Shown here in pieces: positions 24,527 through 35,694 of a stretch of DNA of 64,000 bases. The stretch lies in the NCBI RefSeq assembly GCF_000165425.1, contig NW_001799650.1, forward strand, positions 255,183 to 319,182. The letters run 5' to 3'. This stretch comes from Paramecium tetraurelia. Lineage: Eukaryota > Ciliophora > Oligohymenophorea > Peniculida > Parameciidae. Below the pieces are notes generated by a model. It made no database searches and had not been told where the DNA came from. It saw only the letters and a program-made list of their open reading frames with translations. Each line of letters opens with the position of its first letter. Within the stretch, counting starts at the first letter, position 1. A program made the position numbers and the translations under genes.

Positions 24527-26816
24527 ATGAGTGATTAAAAATCTAGGGGATCTTTTTATCATTTAATTAGCTAAAGTGGAAAATAAAATCGAGATGAAGA
24601 ATATCTTTATTTTAAGATAACCTTTTTGGATAATCAATTATTTAATTTTATGTTAATGAGAAATATGGAAAACTATATTTCTCCAATGAATATAATATAT
24701 TTTAATTAATTTTTATATATGTTTTAATAGAACAATGGCGAAGATTAATAAGAACCCAATCCATAACAATAATAAAACAATAATTAAGAAGGATAAGAGT
24801 TATAAAACAACAATCAGGATATATAACCCAACTAAGACCAACTTGAGATTTATCTTTTGCGATATATTAATAATAAAGAGTAATTAAGTTAATAAAGAGC
24901 TCAATTAGATATAGTAATTCAAGAGATAAATGGCACCCCAAATGATAGATTTATTTATAGATAATTTTTAGAAAAAATTTGTAATAAATTCTAATCACTC
25001 TCTATAAAAGAATATGATGATATTTCCAATTTTGAACAATTGCATCAAATGATTAAGGATTAATATAAAAAAAGAAGATAGGAATGGGAATCTAAATTGT
25101 CTCAAAACCAGAATCTTATTAATGATTGGAATGACAAAGTTAAGATGGCACAATATTATTAAATAATGAAAATTCTCAAAAGCCCGAATAGAAGCTTGTA
25201 CCTAACAAAAGACATAACCAAAGAAGTTTACTTTGATGAAATTAAATAAGAACTAACTCCTCAAGAAAAAGAGTAGTTGAACTAGACAAATGGCATACCA
25301 GAATCTTTAAAAGAATTTGGTATTTTCGATAATTACAAAGTGTAGTCTTTAGAGGTATTCTAAAACCATTTAAATCTGATGAAAAAGGAGGCATCTCAAA
25401 GTGATGATCCTGAAAATTTTATTACGTTAATGCAATAGAATATGTGCTTTGAGATTTACAAAATATTAGCATTCCCTTATTTGTACTTTAATTAATGTAA
25501 AAAAATTGATGTTGAAGCTTAAAGTGTGCACTTTTAGCTCCCAAACAATATGTCTATTGAGGTTAGATCTAATTATATAGAATAAAGCCCTCTTTTGAAT
25601 GAAAATTCAATAATGAATAGTATTCCGCCCTATTTACTTTAAACCAATATACTCCCCTTTCTAAGTATTATCGAAGTATTCAAATTGAGAATAGTTTCTA
25701 GATATTTTAAAACAATGTAATAATATTCATATTAGTTAATAGAGTTGAAAAATACTGGCATATTCCAGCAAAGAAACAGATTATCGATTTAGAGATAGCA
25801 GGAGAGTTGGCTTATAATAGTGCATTTTTAAGTAATTTCAAGATTGCAGCAGTAACACTTAAATAAAAATTGCGAAATTGTGTTGATATGATAATGAATT
25901 TTATCAATTGGCAAGAGTTGCATGAACTAATAGAAATAGATTAACTTTAAATTGAAGTTTATAGACCTCTAATTATGATGCTTCGATTATTCAACAAACA
26001 GCAATAGATCTCTCTACCATATGAGATTGATTGTTAATTTTCTATTAAAGAATTAGCAAAGGATATTAAATAACAGATTCTTGATTACCTAAATTTAGAA
26101 TTTTTGCCTTTAAGTTTTAACTAAATGAAACAACTTTAGTCCTCTGCCTTGTCAGCACCTGAATTCAACATCACAGGGTTAATTCATCCTTAACTTCATT
26201 TGAGTTAATTACTTACATTTCTACTTTAAGGTCTATATTTTCATGGTTGGATGCTTTAAATAATAACAATCCATAAGGAATTATTAAAATAGAGATAAAA
26301 GTAAAAAATATCAGTTACAATATAGGGAACTATAAAATATGGATGAATAACAAATTTAAAATAGGGATTTTGTGAGATAAGCTCGCAAATTCATCTATAA
26401 AATGGTTGATTTCGAATAAAGCCAAGACACTGAGGAACAACAAACAATCATGACTCAAATAGTATTATACTCTTATCATATTTAGTATTATTAGATGAAT
26501 AGTAGTTTAAAAGGATTCACTTTTTCTGTTAATGATGTCACTTAATCTCGGCCTTGTGCTGCAATACCTTATAAAAATGATGTTATAACAATCCATTAAG
26601 ATATCTATTGTTAGATTGAATTATTAACATATATTTATGCTCGTACTTATAATTATTTAATAGGATAAAGGTTAATATATATAAGAAATGCAAAACAACA
26701 AATAGAACAGTAAAGTTAAGTAGGAAATTGATTCGAAGTAGGAAGAGCATGAATAATAAAGTGAAAAGATAGATTCACAGCCAGACTTATCTCATTAACA
26801 AAATGAACCTAATTGA
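24527..26816 (+). CDS. Unknown large protein (738 aa)
   Basis: Three introns are needed: 26 nt near 25675, 25 nt near 26300, and 22 nt near 26720. Exons then sum to 739 codons. The N-terminal 60 residues are followed by an Asn/Gln-rich spacer. The middle is helical (QEWESKLSQNQNLINDW, FDEIKQELTPQEKEQL). Residues about 330-480 contain hydrophobic stretches (LPFLSIIEIFQ, VIIFILVNRVEKYW). The C-terminus is acidic and Gln-rich. No signal peptide, catalytic motif or known domain is recognised. It is convergent with the TBC gene, 98 nt between stops. Confidence 0.75.
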
Positions 26817-26914
26817 TTTTATATTTTTATATGTTTATTATGAAATCCTTATGAAATTTTAGAATAGTTCTTTAAAAATTAATAACTTATAAAATCTTAA
26901 ATATAAAATATTAT

Positions 26915-28076
26915 TCATTTTTTGGAAAATATCCTTTAGTAAGCATAAGCCTCAGACAAACAGAGACTTAAATCAGATTCCGACCATTCTCTTGTAGGTA
27001 TTTTTTCTAGTAGAATCATAATTTCATCATACTACAATTTCTAAATTTTAAGAGAAAATTTCATTAATATTGAAATGATAATGAAAAGACACAACTCAAA
27101 ATAATCTATAAATTATATAATAATTTACTTTGTTCCTCGGCTAACAAAGTGTCAAATAATCTAAGCCCAACTTCAAATTAAAACAATCTCAATAACATGC
27201 AAGTACTCCATTTGAAAATAAATGAATACAATTCCATAGCTATATTTATAAGATATACTTACATAGCGAAGTAGTGAGATGCTCATAAAGCTTTTTATCT
27301 AAAGCAGATAATATTTCTTTAAATTTGTTGAAGAAACGAACCAAACCTGGTTATGAGTTTGTATAGTTATCAAGAACACTTTCCAATAATTTACAAAGAC
27401 ACCAATAAGAGTCTGCTTCAACTTGCCGAATTAATCTTTAGTCTAAACAATCTAATTGTTTCTCATTTGTGAATTGTAGCTTCGTTGTGTCAATATCAAT
27501 ATAATCAGACAGGAAGACTATTAAGAAAGGACTGACTATATCATTCATTCCTTGCACATAACCGCATGCAGGATTTCGTATATTCCAAATGAAGAGGATC
27601 CTTTCTAACACAATTTAAATTGAAGGATTTCTAAATATTGCAGAATCTGGTATTGTGCGTTTAACATCCTCTGAAATTTATTTTAGGATTTTCTTCTCTC
27701 TTTCATCATACTATTGATTTTTTGCGAAGTATATATCACACATTTCAAAGTACATATTTCTTTTTCTCTCTATGATAGCCAGCTAATTAAATCCATTAAC
27801 AAAATACATTAGCATCCCTATTCGGAGATTGATATTTCAGTAAAAGTCTCCAAACTGTGCTTCTGAGTTCACTGGGCACTCCTGACCAAGCCAAATGTAT
27901 TAATTCATTGATAGGTATAATATGTTAATGCAGCAAATCTTTAAACTTTTCTAATATGATTATTTAGCAATACAAATCTTTGAGCCATCTTCTCTATCAG
28001 TCTCACGATTGCATGATTTGTATTCTTCGTTTCTGTTGTAAAGAGTTGCGATATTTACTTTCTAAATTGACAACAT
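26915..28076 (-). CDS. TBC-domain Rab GTPase-activating protein (TBC1D22-like)
   Basis: A 355-residue protein with four introns (23, 25, 23 and 23 nt). The TBC fold is clear: LAWSGVPSELRSTVWRLLL, an I-x-x-D-x-x-R region (SEDVKRTIPDS), FERILFIW-type helix (LERILFIWNIRNPACG), and the glutamine finger YVQGMNDIVSPF. VEADSYWCLCKLLE and the ending IPTREWSESDLSLCLSEAYA match TBC1D22 better than other TBC families. It should stimulate GTP hydrolysis by a Rab through arginine and glutamine fingers at Golgi or endosomal membranes. Its ATG lies 22 nt beyond the stop of the upstream kinase gene on the same strand. Confidence 0.93.
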
Positions 28077-28098
28077 AATAAATTTTATTATAAGTATT

Positions 28099-29678
28099 TC
28101 ATATAATTTCATTTCTAAGGAGACGAAAATTATCAATTCCATTTCCCAATGTTAGCAGAGTTCTTTCTTCTAATTACTTATTTTCAAATGTTATTTCGTA
28201 ATCTTTCTTATGTGGTCGTTATTATTGTCTTGCCTATTATTATATCATTATTTCCCTTAACTCATCACCTAATTGTTCAAATTGCTAATTTAATTCTGAA
28301 TCATCCATCTTTTCTATCTCTTCTTTTGTGATTTTGACACTTATGACATTGCTGATATTAGTTTTCTATGCTAAATCAAATAATTTTTATGCTTTTTCTA
28401 ATCTATCAATTGTAGCATTGTCTGTATTAATTAATTCATGTAAAATATGCAATAGCAAATAAGTTAATTTATACTTGATGTCAAAAAGCTTAACACTCCC
28501 TTCCTTGAATACTCTATTCTAATTTTTCATAATTAATGTAATCTAGTAATTATTTTATGAGGATCTCAATTTCTTCAAGAAATTCTCACAAAGCCTTTTC
28601 ACATTATCAATATTTTGACATAAGTTCAACATATCTCGAATATTTTCAATAATTTCATTTCTTACAATTCCATACTGACCAAATTGATAACCCAGTTATT
28701 CATTTATTGTTTATTGTAGGGGAACCTTTATATCGCTCGCTTCTCCAGAATTCATCCTTTTAGATATGAAACGAACACTCTTCTTGAAACTTTCATTCTC
28801 CCCTTCTGTAATCCAATAATGTTCAAATAACTCTTAATATCCTATTCTCTTTTTTGCATCCACTAAAAGCATCTTCTAAAATAAATCTCTTAACCCTTAT
28901 GAAATAACTGTTTTGGCTGGAAATGCAACCTAACAATAATAAATATGACATTACTTATGACTTTTACACTATTTCTGAAAATTCCTTTAGAGATGTCTTA
29001 GGAGTAATGAATTACTGCAAATAACTGTTCCCAAAGATCATCATGTATAAGATCATGCCCAAAGACCAAATATCACATTTTTCATCGTACTCCCCCTTTC
29101 CACAAATTATCTCTGGAGCCATTGTAATTGGAGTTCCACAATATGATTACATATAATTATCGAAGTTCCTTGCAAATCCAAAATCCCCTAACTTTATAAT
29201 CCATTCCTAATTTATATATATATTTGCTAGTTTGATATCTCGATGAACAACCTTCTGTTGATACAAATATTTAATTCCTCCGATGATTTATTAAAATATA
29301 GCTTTTACTTCAGCCTCTTGGAATCTATTTTTTTTAAATAATATCTCTAAATCACCATTGCTGCAATACTCAAAAATAATATAAATGTATTTATCCGTCT
29401 TGAAACTATCATACAACTCCACAATGTTTTTGTTTTTTAATTTCTTGCATATTTCAATTTCTTTTTCAATCATTTAATATTGTCTCTTATCCTGCACTTA
29501 ATTGAGGTCAAATTTAGAAATGCAGATTTCTTTTATTGCTACTTATCTTTTAAAATTATCGTCCCACCCTAAATATACAATTCCGAATGCTCCCTATGAA
29601 TATGTACAAATGTCTTACACTCCCTATTACTTTTTAAAAGTAATATTGATTTATTTTCTTAAAATGCTATTCTTACAT
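28099..29678 (-). CDS. Ser/Thr protein kinase (ULK/CAMK-like catalytic domain)
   Basis: A 509-residue protein with two 25-nt introns (29594-29618 and 28930-28954). The first intron splits the Gly loop: VIGSGAFGIVYLG forms only after splicing. Further motifs: VAIKEI, EYCSNGDLE, VHRDIKLANI, GDFGFAR, YCGTPITMAPEI, KCDIWSLGMILY. The catalytic domain (residues about 10-275) is complete and active-looking. The 230-residue C-terminal tail is helical and of unknown function, ending LLRNEII. Catalytic motifs resemble ULK/ATG1 and other group kinases that begin at the extreme N-terminus, but no tail domain confirms this. A plausible upstream coding stretch exists (29750-30290). Confidence 0.92.
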
Positions 29679-29749
29679 ATAATTTTAAATAATTATAGAA
29701 ATATAATTTCTAATTTGAGTTAGACCTGATATGTCGGTTTCTTCATAAT

Positions 29750-30290
29750 TTCTAAATCCAATACTAAATTTGAGTTACTCAGATACTCTTCATTATTTAT
29801 TAACAGTTTGAATGTATATATATATATATTGATCATAATAGACTGGTTTGCATTATATTGATTAAATCTTATCAATTTATATAAATCTTTATGTGGTTTC
29901 TTTTAGGAATAAAAATCTGTTTTATTAACAGAAATATTCAAATTAATTTCTTCAGCATTTCCATTGCTGGTTCAAAAATTTAAGAATATATTTTTGAAAA
30001 TGAAATATATTATATTTTTACATATTAGTATTCTCTGAGAATCTTCTCGTGTATTTGATGTCATAGACATAAAACAAATGCTATTTATTGAATATCTATG
30101 ATGACCAATAATTATTGAATTCAATAAACTTATATTTATATTCAAATAAAATTCAAATTTTCTAGTCATCAAATTACTAGGCCCTTTGGTCTTTTGAATA
30201 GGGGAATGAGGATATTAACAATTTGTAGTAGTTGTGTTTTATGGATGAGGAATATAACGAATAAAATGGGTTAAGATATTTGAATTATAT
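29750..30290 (-). other. Unresolved coding-like stretch upstream of the kinase
   Basis: Two minus-strand frames look partly protein-like: one of about 95 codons ending near 29975 (GPSNLMTRKFEFYLNINI) and one from about 29970 to 29700 (DFYSQKKPHKDLYKLI, NNEEYLSNSNLVLDLEI). I could not join them with GTA...AG introns or connect them to the kinase. It may be a separate small gene, extra kinase exons, or chance openness in a one-stop code. Short TA-dinucleotide runs lie at about 29815-29830 and 30285-30300. Confidence 0.3.
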
Positions 30291-30434
30291 ATATATATAT
30301 AAAATGTATAATACTTCATATTTTGATATATTTTAAATAAAATTAGATTTATTTGATTATATTGAATTTTGGTATATTTAAGAGTGATCTTTGATTTTGG
30401 AAACAAATAAGAATTTAAATTTTTAAATATCTAA

Positions 30435-31239
30435 ATGAGCACCAGGGAAGAACTCATCTATATGACCAAATTGACAGAATAAACAGAGAGATTCGAAGAT
30501 ATGGTCAATTACATCAAATAAGTGGTTCAAAATGGATAAGAGTTGTCAATCGAAGAGAGAAACCTTCTTTCCGTCGCTTACAAAAATAGCATCGGTGGAA
30601 GAAGAACAGCTTGGAGAGTCTTGTCCAGCATTGAAAACAAGGAAGAAGGAAAAGTAAAAAAAAAAATTTAAATTTTAGGCTCAATCCCAACCTGCCTCAC
30701 AAAAAAATCTTGTCTTGATCAGAAGCTACAAGAAGAAGATTGAAGAAGAATTGAATCAATATTGCCACGATATCCTCAATTTGATCGACAGCCATCTGAT
30801 CAAAACTGCCTCAACTCCTGAAGCCAAAGTGTTCTTCCACAAGATGAAGGGAGATTATCACAGATACATTTCTGAATATGCCTCTGGTGATTAACACAAA
30901 AAGGCTGCTGACGGTGCCCTTGCCGCTTACTAAGCTGCCTCCAATGTTGCTAATTAAGAATTAAAAACCACAAACCCAATCAGATTAGGACTTGCTTTGA
31001 ATTTTTCAGTTTTCTATTACGAAGTCTTGAATGATGCTGCCAAGGCATGCTAATTAGCTAAATCAGTAATGAATCTTATTAATCATTTCTAGGCTTTTGA
31101 TGATGCTATTGCTGACATTGAATAAATTTAAGAAGATCAATACAAAGACGCAACAACCATTATGTAATTAATTAGAGATAACTTGACATTATGGACCTCA
31201 GAACTTGATGATGAGGGTGGTAACGTTGAAAACCTTTGA
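30435..31239 (+). CDS. 14-3-3 protein
   Basis: A 250-residue protein, the normal family length. Introns 30654-30678 (25 nt) and 31066-31092 (27 nt). Hallmarks: [19 protein letters not shown], the phosphopeptide-groove Lys and Arg residues, [55 protein letters not shown]. It ends [10 protein letters not shown]. It binds phosphorylated Ser/Thr motifs in client proteins as a dimer in the cytosol, including clients phosphorylated by AGC kinases such as the one at 380. The second intron is a multiple of three without TGA, so its retention would simply insert nine residues. The conserved AK-x-AFDD order shows it is removed. Confidence 0.97.
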
Positions 31240-31256
31240 GAAGGTTATCATTTATG

Positions 31257-31275
31257 ATATATATATATATATATA
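31257..31275. repeat. AT dinucleotide run
   Basis: A perfect AT dinucleotide run of about 19 nt, just 3' of the 14-3-3 stop, followed by more AT-rich sequence. It lies in the 123-nt convergent spacer with the Rab gene. Confidence 0.8.
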
Positions 31276-31362
31276 ATTATATATAAAGAAACATTAAGAA
31301 AATTTAAATCCAAATGATTCTATAGTTGATAATTAATGTTATAAACTAATAAAAACAAGAGG

Positions 31363-32047
31363 TCAACAATTACATTGCTATTATTTTTCTTTTTCATCTA
31401 CCTTTTTCGACATAAGGAATTTTGGTTTGATCATGCCACCATCAATAGCTCCTTATTACAATAAATCTAGAGTTTTTGTTGTTATTAGAGTAAATGCTTC
31501 ATTGACTTGATAACCAGTTGTAGCACTAGTTTCCACATACTATACATCATTATCTTAACAAAATTGTTTGGCTGTTTATTCAGAAATCACTCTTTATTAC
31601 AAATATCATTTTACCTTTCTTTTTCTAGATCTACTTTGTTTCCAATGATAATAATTTGAATAGATGGCTTAGAGAAATCTCTCGCATGTTTGATCCACTC
31701 TCTAAGAGCTTCAAAAGAGTCTGAACTATTGTACTGTATATTTGTACTTCGTAACATCAAATACTATTAAAGCACCTAAGGCACCTCTATAATAAACTTT
31801 AGTTAAGGATCGATATCTCTCTTAACCAGCCGTATCCCATAATTACATTTTAATTTTCTTTTATTTTACCTAAATAATCTTGGCAGAAAATTCAACTCCT
31901 AATGTCTGCTTAACATTTGTAATTGCTTAATTCATCTTATAAATTACATTTCTCATGAATATAATGATAAAGGAGACTTGTTTTTCCACAATTGCCATTT
32001 CCAATAATTATAAATTTGAAGACATAATCACACTATTCCTCACTCAT
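31363..32047 (-). CDS. Rab small GTPase
   Basis: A 205-residue GTPase with introns 31926-31947, 31726-31747 (22 nt each) and 31592-31614 (23 nt). G-motifs: P-loop GNGNCGKTS, switch I TLGVEF with its Thr, WDTAGQERYRSL, GNKVDL and ETSA. The C-terminus ends QCNC, a CxC-type double geranylgeranylation signal typical of Rabs. The P-loop and [15 protein letters not shown] place it near the Rab2/4/14 group, but the P-loop GNGNCG is unusual in having Asn at the third position. It controls a membrane-traffic step, and a TBC-type RabGAP is encoded about 3 kb away. Partnership is speculative. Confidence 0.95.
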
Positions 32048-32353
32048 TTTACAAATAATATTAATTAGAAATATTTTTATCAAAAAATGAAAGATTAAAT
32101 CATTTTAATCCTTTTAAGATAGGATTTGTACACACTTTTTTGTTTATTTGTCTAAAATATATTTTACAGATCTAAGAAAGTATAAGAATTCATTATTTAA
32201 AAAAAAGATTAAGTCAGAAGGATTTTGAACTCAATTATTTTTAATGGAAAATACAAGGATTGGTTCAATAGTAATCATTATAAAATTCAAATTATCTATA
32301 GATAGTAATATGAAGTATCAGATAATTTTGATATTTAATTAATCATTATAAAA

Positions 32354-32965
32354 ATGACTGAATAGGATGATGAAATGCTTGTGGAAGAGATCCTTTGTTG
32401 TTAAAATGATGATGATATAAGAAGTCTTGTTGATTCATAATGTTTGGATATCATTGGGAATTCTTTATAAGATTAATTAATTTTGGCACATAAACAACTA
32501 TTTCGAGTGATTAGACTCTTTCGAGAATTTTTGGATTCAAGTCCAAATCAAATATGGGATCAAAGAAAGAAGAAAGAACATAATTAAGCTTTATAATAGG
32601 ATTACTTAATGATTCATCATGAGTTATAAAAAGAGAAAAGTAAAATCAAACAAATAGAGGAAGTGAATACATAACTGAGACTACAAATGAAATTGTATGA
32701 AGGGGATTTCGAAACAATAAGATCATAAAGTTTTGAGGATATTAAAAAGGTAGAGGATCAACTAGTTAAAACAAAAAACTCAATATCTCTTTATAAAAAT
32801 TCACTGATTTAAAAGTTTTGCGTGATATGTTTGTAAAAGGAATATTGCATTGTACTGAAACCCTGTGGACATGTTTGTGTATGTGAAGAGTGTTCAAAAA
32901 GAATTGATTAGTGTCCTATTGATAGAGTTAAAGTTGTAAAGATGAAGAAAGTTTACTTATCATGA
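32354..32965 (+). CDS. RING-finger protein, putative E3 ubiquitin ligase
   Basis: A single exon of 203 residues. Residues 1-75 are acidic and helical, then comes a basic coiled coil (about residues 85-150). The C-terminal C3HC4 RING is CVICLQKEYCIVLKPCGHVC, then a VCEECS-type turn and a final CPIDR, the compact BIRC/MUL1-like form that sits at the extreme C-terminus. Such proteins pass ubiquitin from E2 to substrate and often dimerise through the coiled coil. No membrane helix is seen. Start: first ATG of an open frame with no upstream extension. Confidence 0.9.
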
Positions 32966-33104
32966 TTTTAATAATAGATATTACAATTACATTTACATTA
33001 CTAAGAAATATAGAATTTAATCATCCAATAAGTTTAAAAATTTATTACATTCTAATTACATATATTGCAAACATGGGAAATTTAATTTCGTTTTTTAGAA
33101 TTAT

Positions 33105-33365
33105 ATGATGTTTTTCTATACTATCAGAAAATTGTAGTTTGAAATTATTGAGGAAAATATGAAGACATTTTACTTCAATAAAGAACCAACAAGAGTTATG
33201 ATAATCAAGAGCCAGAAGGAAGAAAAACAGTAATCATAGTCAATTAGAATTTGCAATATTTTAAAACAGTATTAATAAAAAGTTTTAAAGGAGAAAGAAT
33301 TTGAACTTTTTTGTTAAATCCAATCTTGGAAAATATAACTTCAGCCAATTATATAATTTAATTGA
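33105..33365 (+). CDS. Possible 86-residue basic protein
   Basis: An open frame of 86 residues in the ciliate code, starting MMFFYTIRKLQFEIIEE and ending before TGA. Lys/Gln/Glu-rich with one repeated KEKEFELF-type helix. No family is recognised. Openness of this length is not strong evidence when TGA is the only stop, so it is kept as tentative. Confidence 0.35.
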
Positions 33366-34264
33366 TAGAAATTATAATTACAACTTTTTAAATGGGGTTT
33401 CATTTTAATTTCTAAAAATTTACTGGTTTTGTTATATCTAATGAACATTTCTAATCCCAAACTAGATAATTTGGGTGCAAGATTGTCAGGTTGAGGCAAA
33501 TTTTATGATAGAGTTTAAAGATCTCACAATAAAATATCCAATAAATAAACAATTTTGTGTTTTGTCTTGCATGAATAATGTATGTAAAACCAATTTGCAT
33601 TTTAAAATATGCCTTATAACTTATATCAAATTAATCCAATATATATTGATTAGCAAAATTATTAACGTTATCATCTAGAAAATATCCTTTGATTAAATTG
33701 AACTCCTATCCTTATAATTTAATATCTTCATATTCTCTTATCACTTATTGATATCTTATACTCAAGTTAATGTATTTAAACATTGCAAAAAGATTTTGCA
33801 AAATTAAAATAACCGATTTCAAATCATAGCAGATAATGATTATTACCATTTGTATACAAACACTAAAACGTAAAGAAGTTTCCCATGTGTTACATTTTTT
33901 CTTTCTTGTTAATATATATTATTAAAGGAATTTTAATTTAATTTTATTAAATATCAATTTCATTATAAAATGCAATAACATAATTCAGTGAGATATTGTA
34001 TAAGTGTTAATTCCATAACCATATTATAATATTTTCGAAGTTTCAATAAATATGATCATTTTTACACAGTATGATAATAATATCTAAGCATATAGATGTA
34101 TAGGAGTAATAATTATTTCATAATTGGTCATTGAAAATTATATAAATTTGTTTTTAGAAGGAATGTTCAATTCTTTTAAAAGAGTTAGATCTTGGTTGAA
34201 AAGGATTATTAATATCATTTATAAAATGGTTATTAGCTTTTTGGAAAATATATAAGAAGTTTAA
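33366..34264. other. Gene-free AT-rich spacer
   Basis: About 900 nt of very AT-rich sequence. A 67-codon standard-code frame on the plus strand (33475-33678) has no protein-like composition. I see no gene, RNA or strong repeat. Confidence 0.5.
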
Positions 34265-34543
34265 TCATTATTCACTGTTTTGATGGTCATGAGAGTGATT
34301 TAGACTGAATTCACTCTCATAAAAATTAATCACTCTTTATGGAAGAGGAGTGAATTAAGAAAATTTCTTAGACAGCCATTATTTGCACGTAATTGATTCA
34401 AACAAGAAGGCTTCAAACTTTTTCACCTCAGGCGATGACAGCATTTATTCTATTTCCTATGTTTGTCTCAATTGATTTATCTCATCTTAACTGAAATGCT
34501 GATCCTTTGAAGAATGAGTGAGCTTTAACTTCATTTTACTCAT
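34265..34543 (-). CDS. Unknown 92-residue hydrophilic protein
   Basis: A single exon of 92 residues, MSKMKLKLTHSSKDQHF to NHSHDHQNSEQ before TGA. The middle looks like a short helical domain (SSPEVKKFEAFLFESITC, KQWLSKKF). Base composition is clearly less AT-rich than the spacers on both sides, which supports it being real. The 3' coding end contains an inverted repeat with perfect 10-bp arms (34289-34298 and 34311-34320). No family recognised. Confidence 0.65.
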
Positions 34544-34591
34544 GTCTAATTTATTTTGCTTTTAATAATTCTAAAAATAAAATTATTAAGA

Positions 34592-35300
34592 CAAATTTTG
34601 CACTGAAAGCATTATAAAATCAACCTAAATCAATATAAAAGATCATTAAGAATTCAATCCCAAATTTTGTGGCGAAAAATGTAAAATCAAAGTATAACTT
34701 TAGCTCATAAATATTTTTCAATTCATTAAACAGTTATAAAGAAATGTAATTCTTATTACCTCATTTTGAAGACTAACAAAAAGACAACCTAAGAATTTCA
34801 CTCCAGTAGGAATTCTTGATTCAAATTAATTTAAAAATTATCCAAGCAGCAATAACAAAATCATCGACCAGTCCTTAATGAATTATGAAATAAAATTTTT
34901 AATCTTACAAAACTATTGTTAACCATCAAATGATTCTTATCATGCAATTTAGTATAGTCTATATTTAAAGATATTATATTATTTGTACTCTAGAATAACT
35001 CAGAACAATACAAACAAATAAGAAGCTAAATAAAGAAAGAGATAATTAGAAGTAATTTCTTAAAGAATCATTAATTCAGTCTTGAAAGGATAAATTCAAT
35101 TTAACTTTTAAAATTAAAAATAATACCTTATAATGTCAATTAAGAGAGCATAGATAATAATTAACTTTCAATCATCTTGATGAAGAACAAAACGTTAAGT
35201 AAGGTAACAAATAATTATAAGATCAAAGGCTTGTACTTTAAACTAGTAGGATGTCCATTCCAAAATTAATATATTCATCAGCTAATAAAAAAATATGTTA
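34592..35300 (+). CDS. Probable intron-rich gene, model incomplete
   Basis: Plus-strand frames here are rich in TAA/TAG codons and read like protein: IPNFVAKNVKSKYNFSS, then (after a 26-nt intron starting at about 34748, ending AAG) TKRQPKNFTPVGILDSNQF and IIDQSLMNYEIKFLILQNYC. A further exon reads NYKIKGLYFKLVGCPFQNQY. The link between the second and third parts probably uses the 28-nt GTAATT...CAG segment near 35050 plus another small intron, which I could not confirm. No start ATG or final TGA was fixed. Coding-like pieces continue to about 35500. Function unknown. Confidence 0.4.
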
Positions 35301-35694
35301 AATTTGAACTTTAATGTTGATTGATGTATCTAAGATCATGGAAAATATCAAACAAATTAAAAATCATAATATCATATTTAACCATCCTTAATCTGATGAG
35401 TTCCATATTAAGTTTACTATAAAATAAATAAAAATTATAAGGTTTTAAATTAAACTGATGTTGCACAAAAAATAATTCCGAAGAGATTTTGCAATTTATT
35501 GAAGTTATTAAAAAGCGAATTACATGAAAACGCATGGCATCAAATTCATCAAGTCATTTCATTTATAATTAATCTAACGATAAGAAGATAATCAGAAATC
35601 AAATGGAAGATATAATAAATTTTGTTTTGTATTTCTCTTCAAGTTATAAATTATATGTTAATTACCTTTAAAATATAAAGAATAAATTATATAT

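Noticed and set aside
28149..28331. 60-codon hydrophobic plus-strand frame
   Set aside because: It is antisense to the kinase C-terminal tail, where the minus strand reads cleanly.
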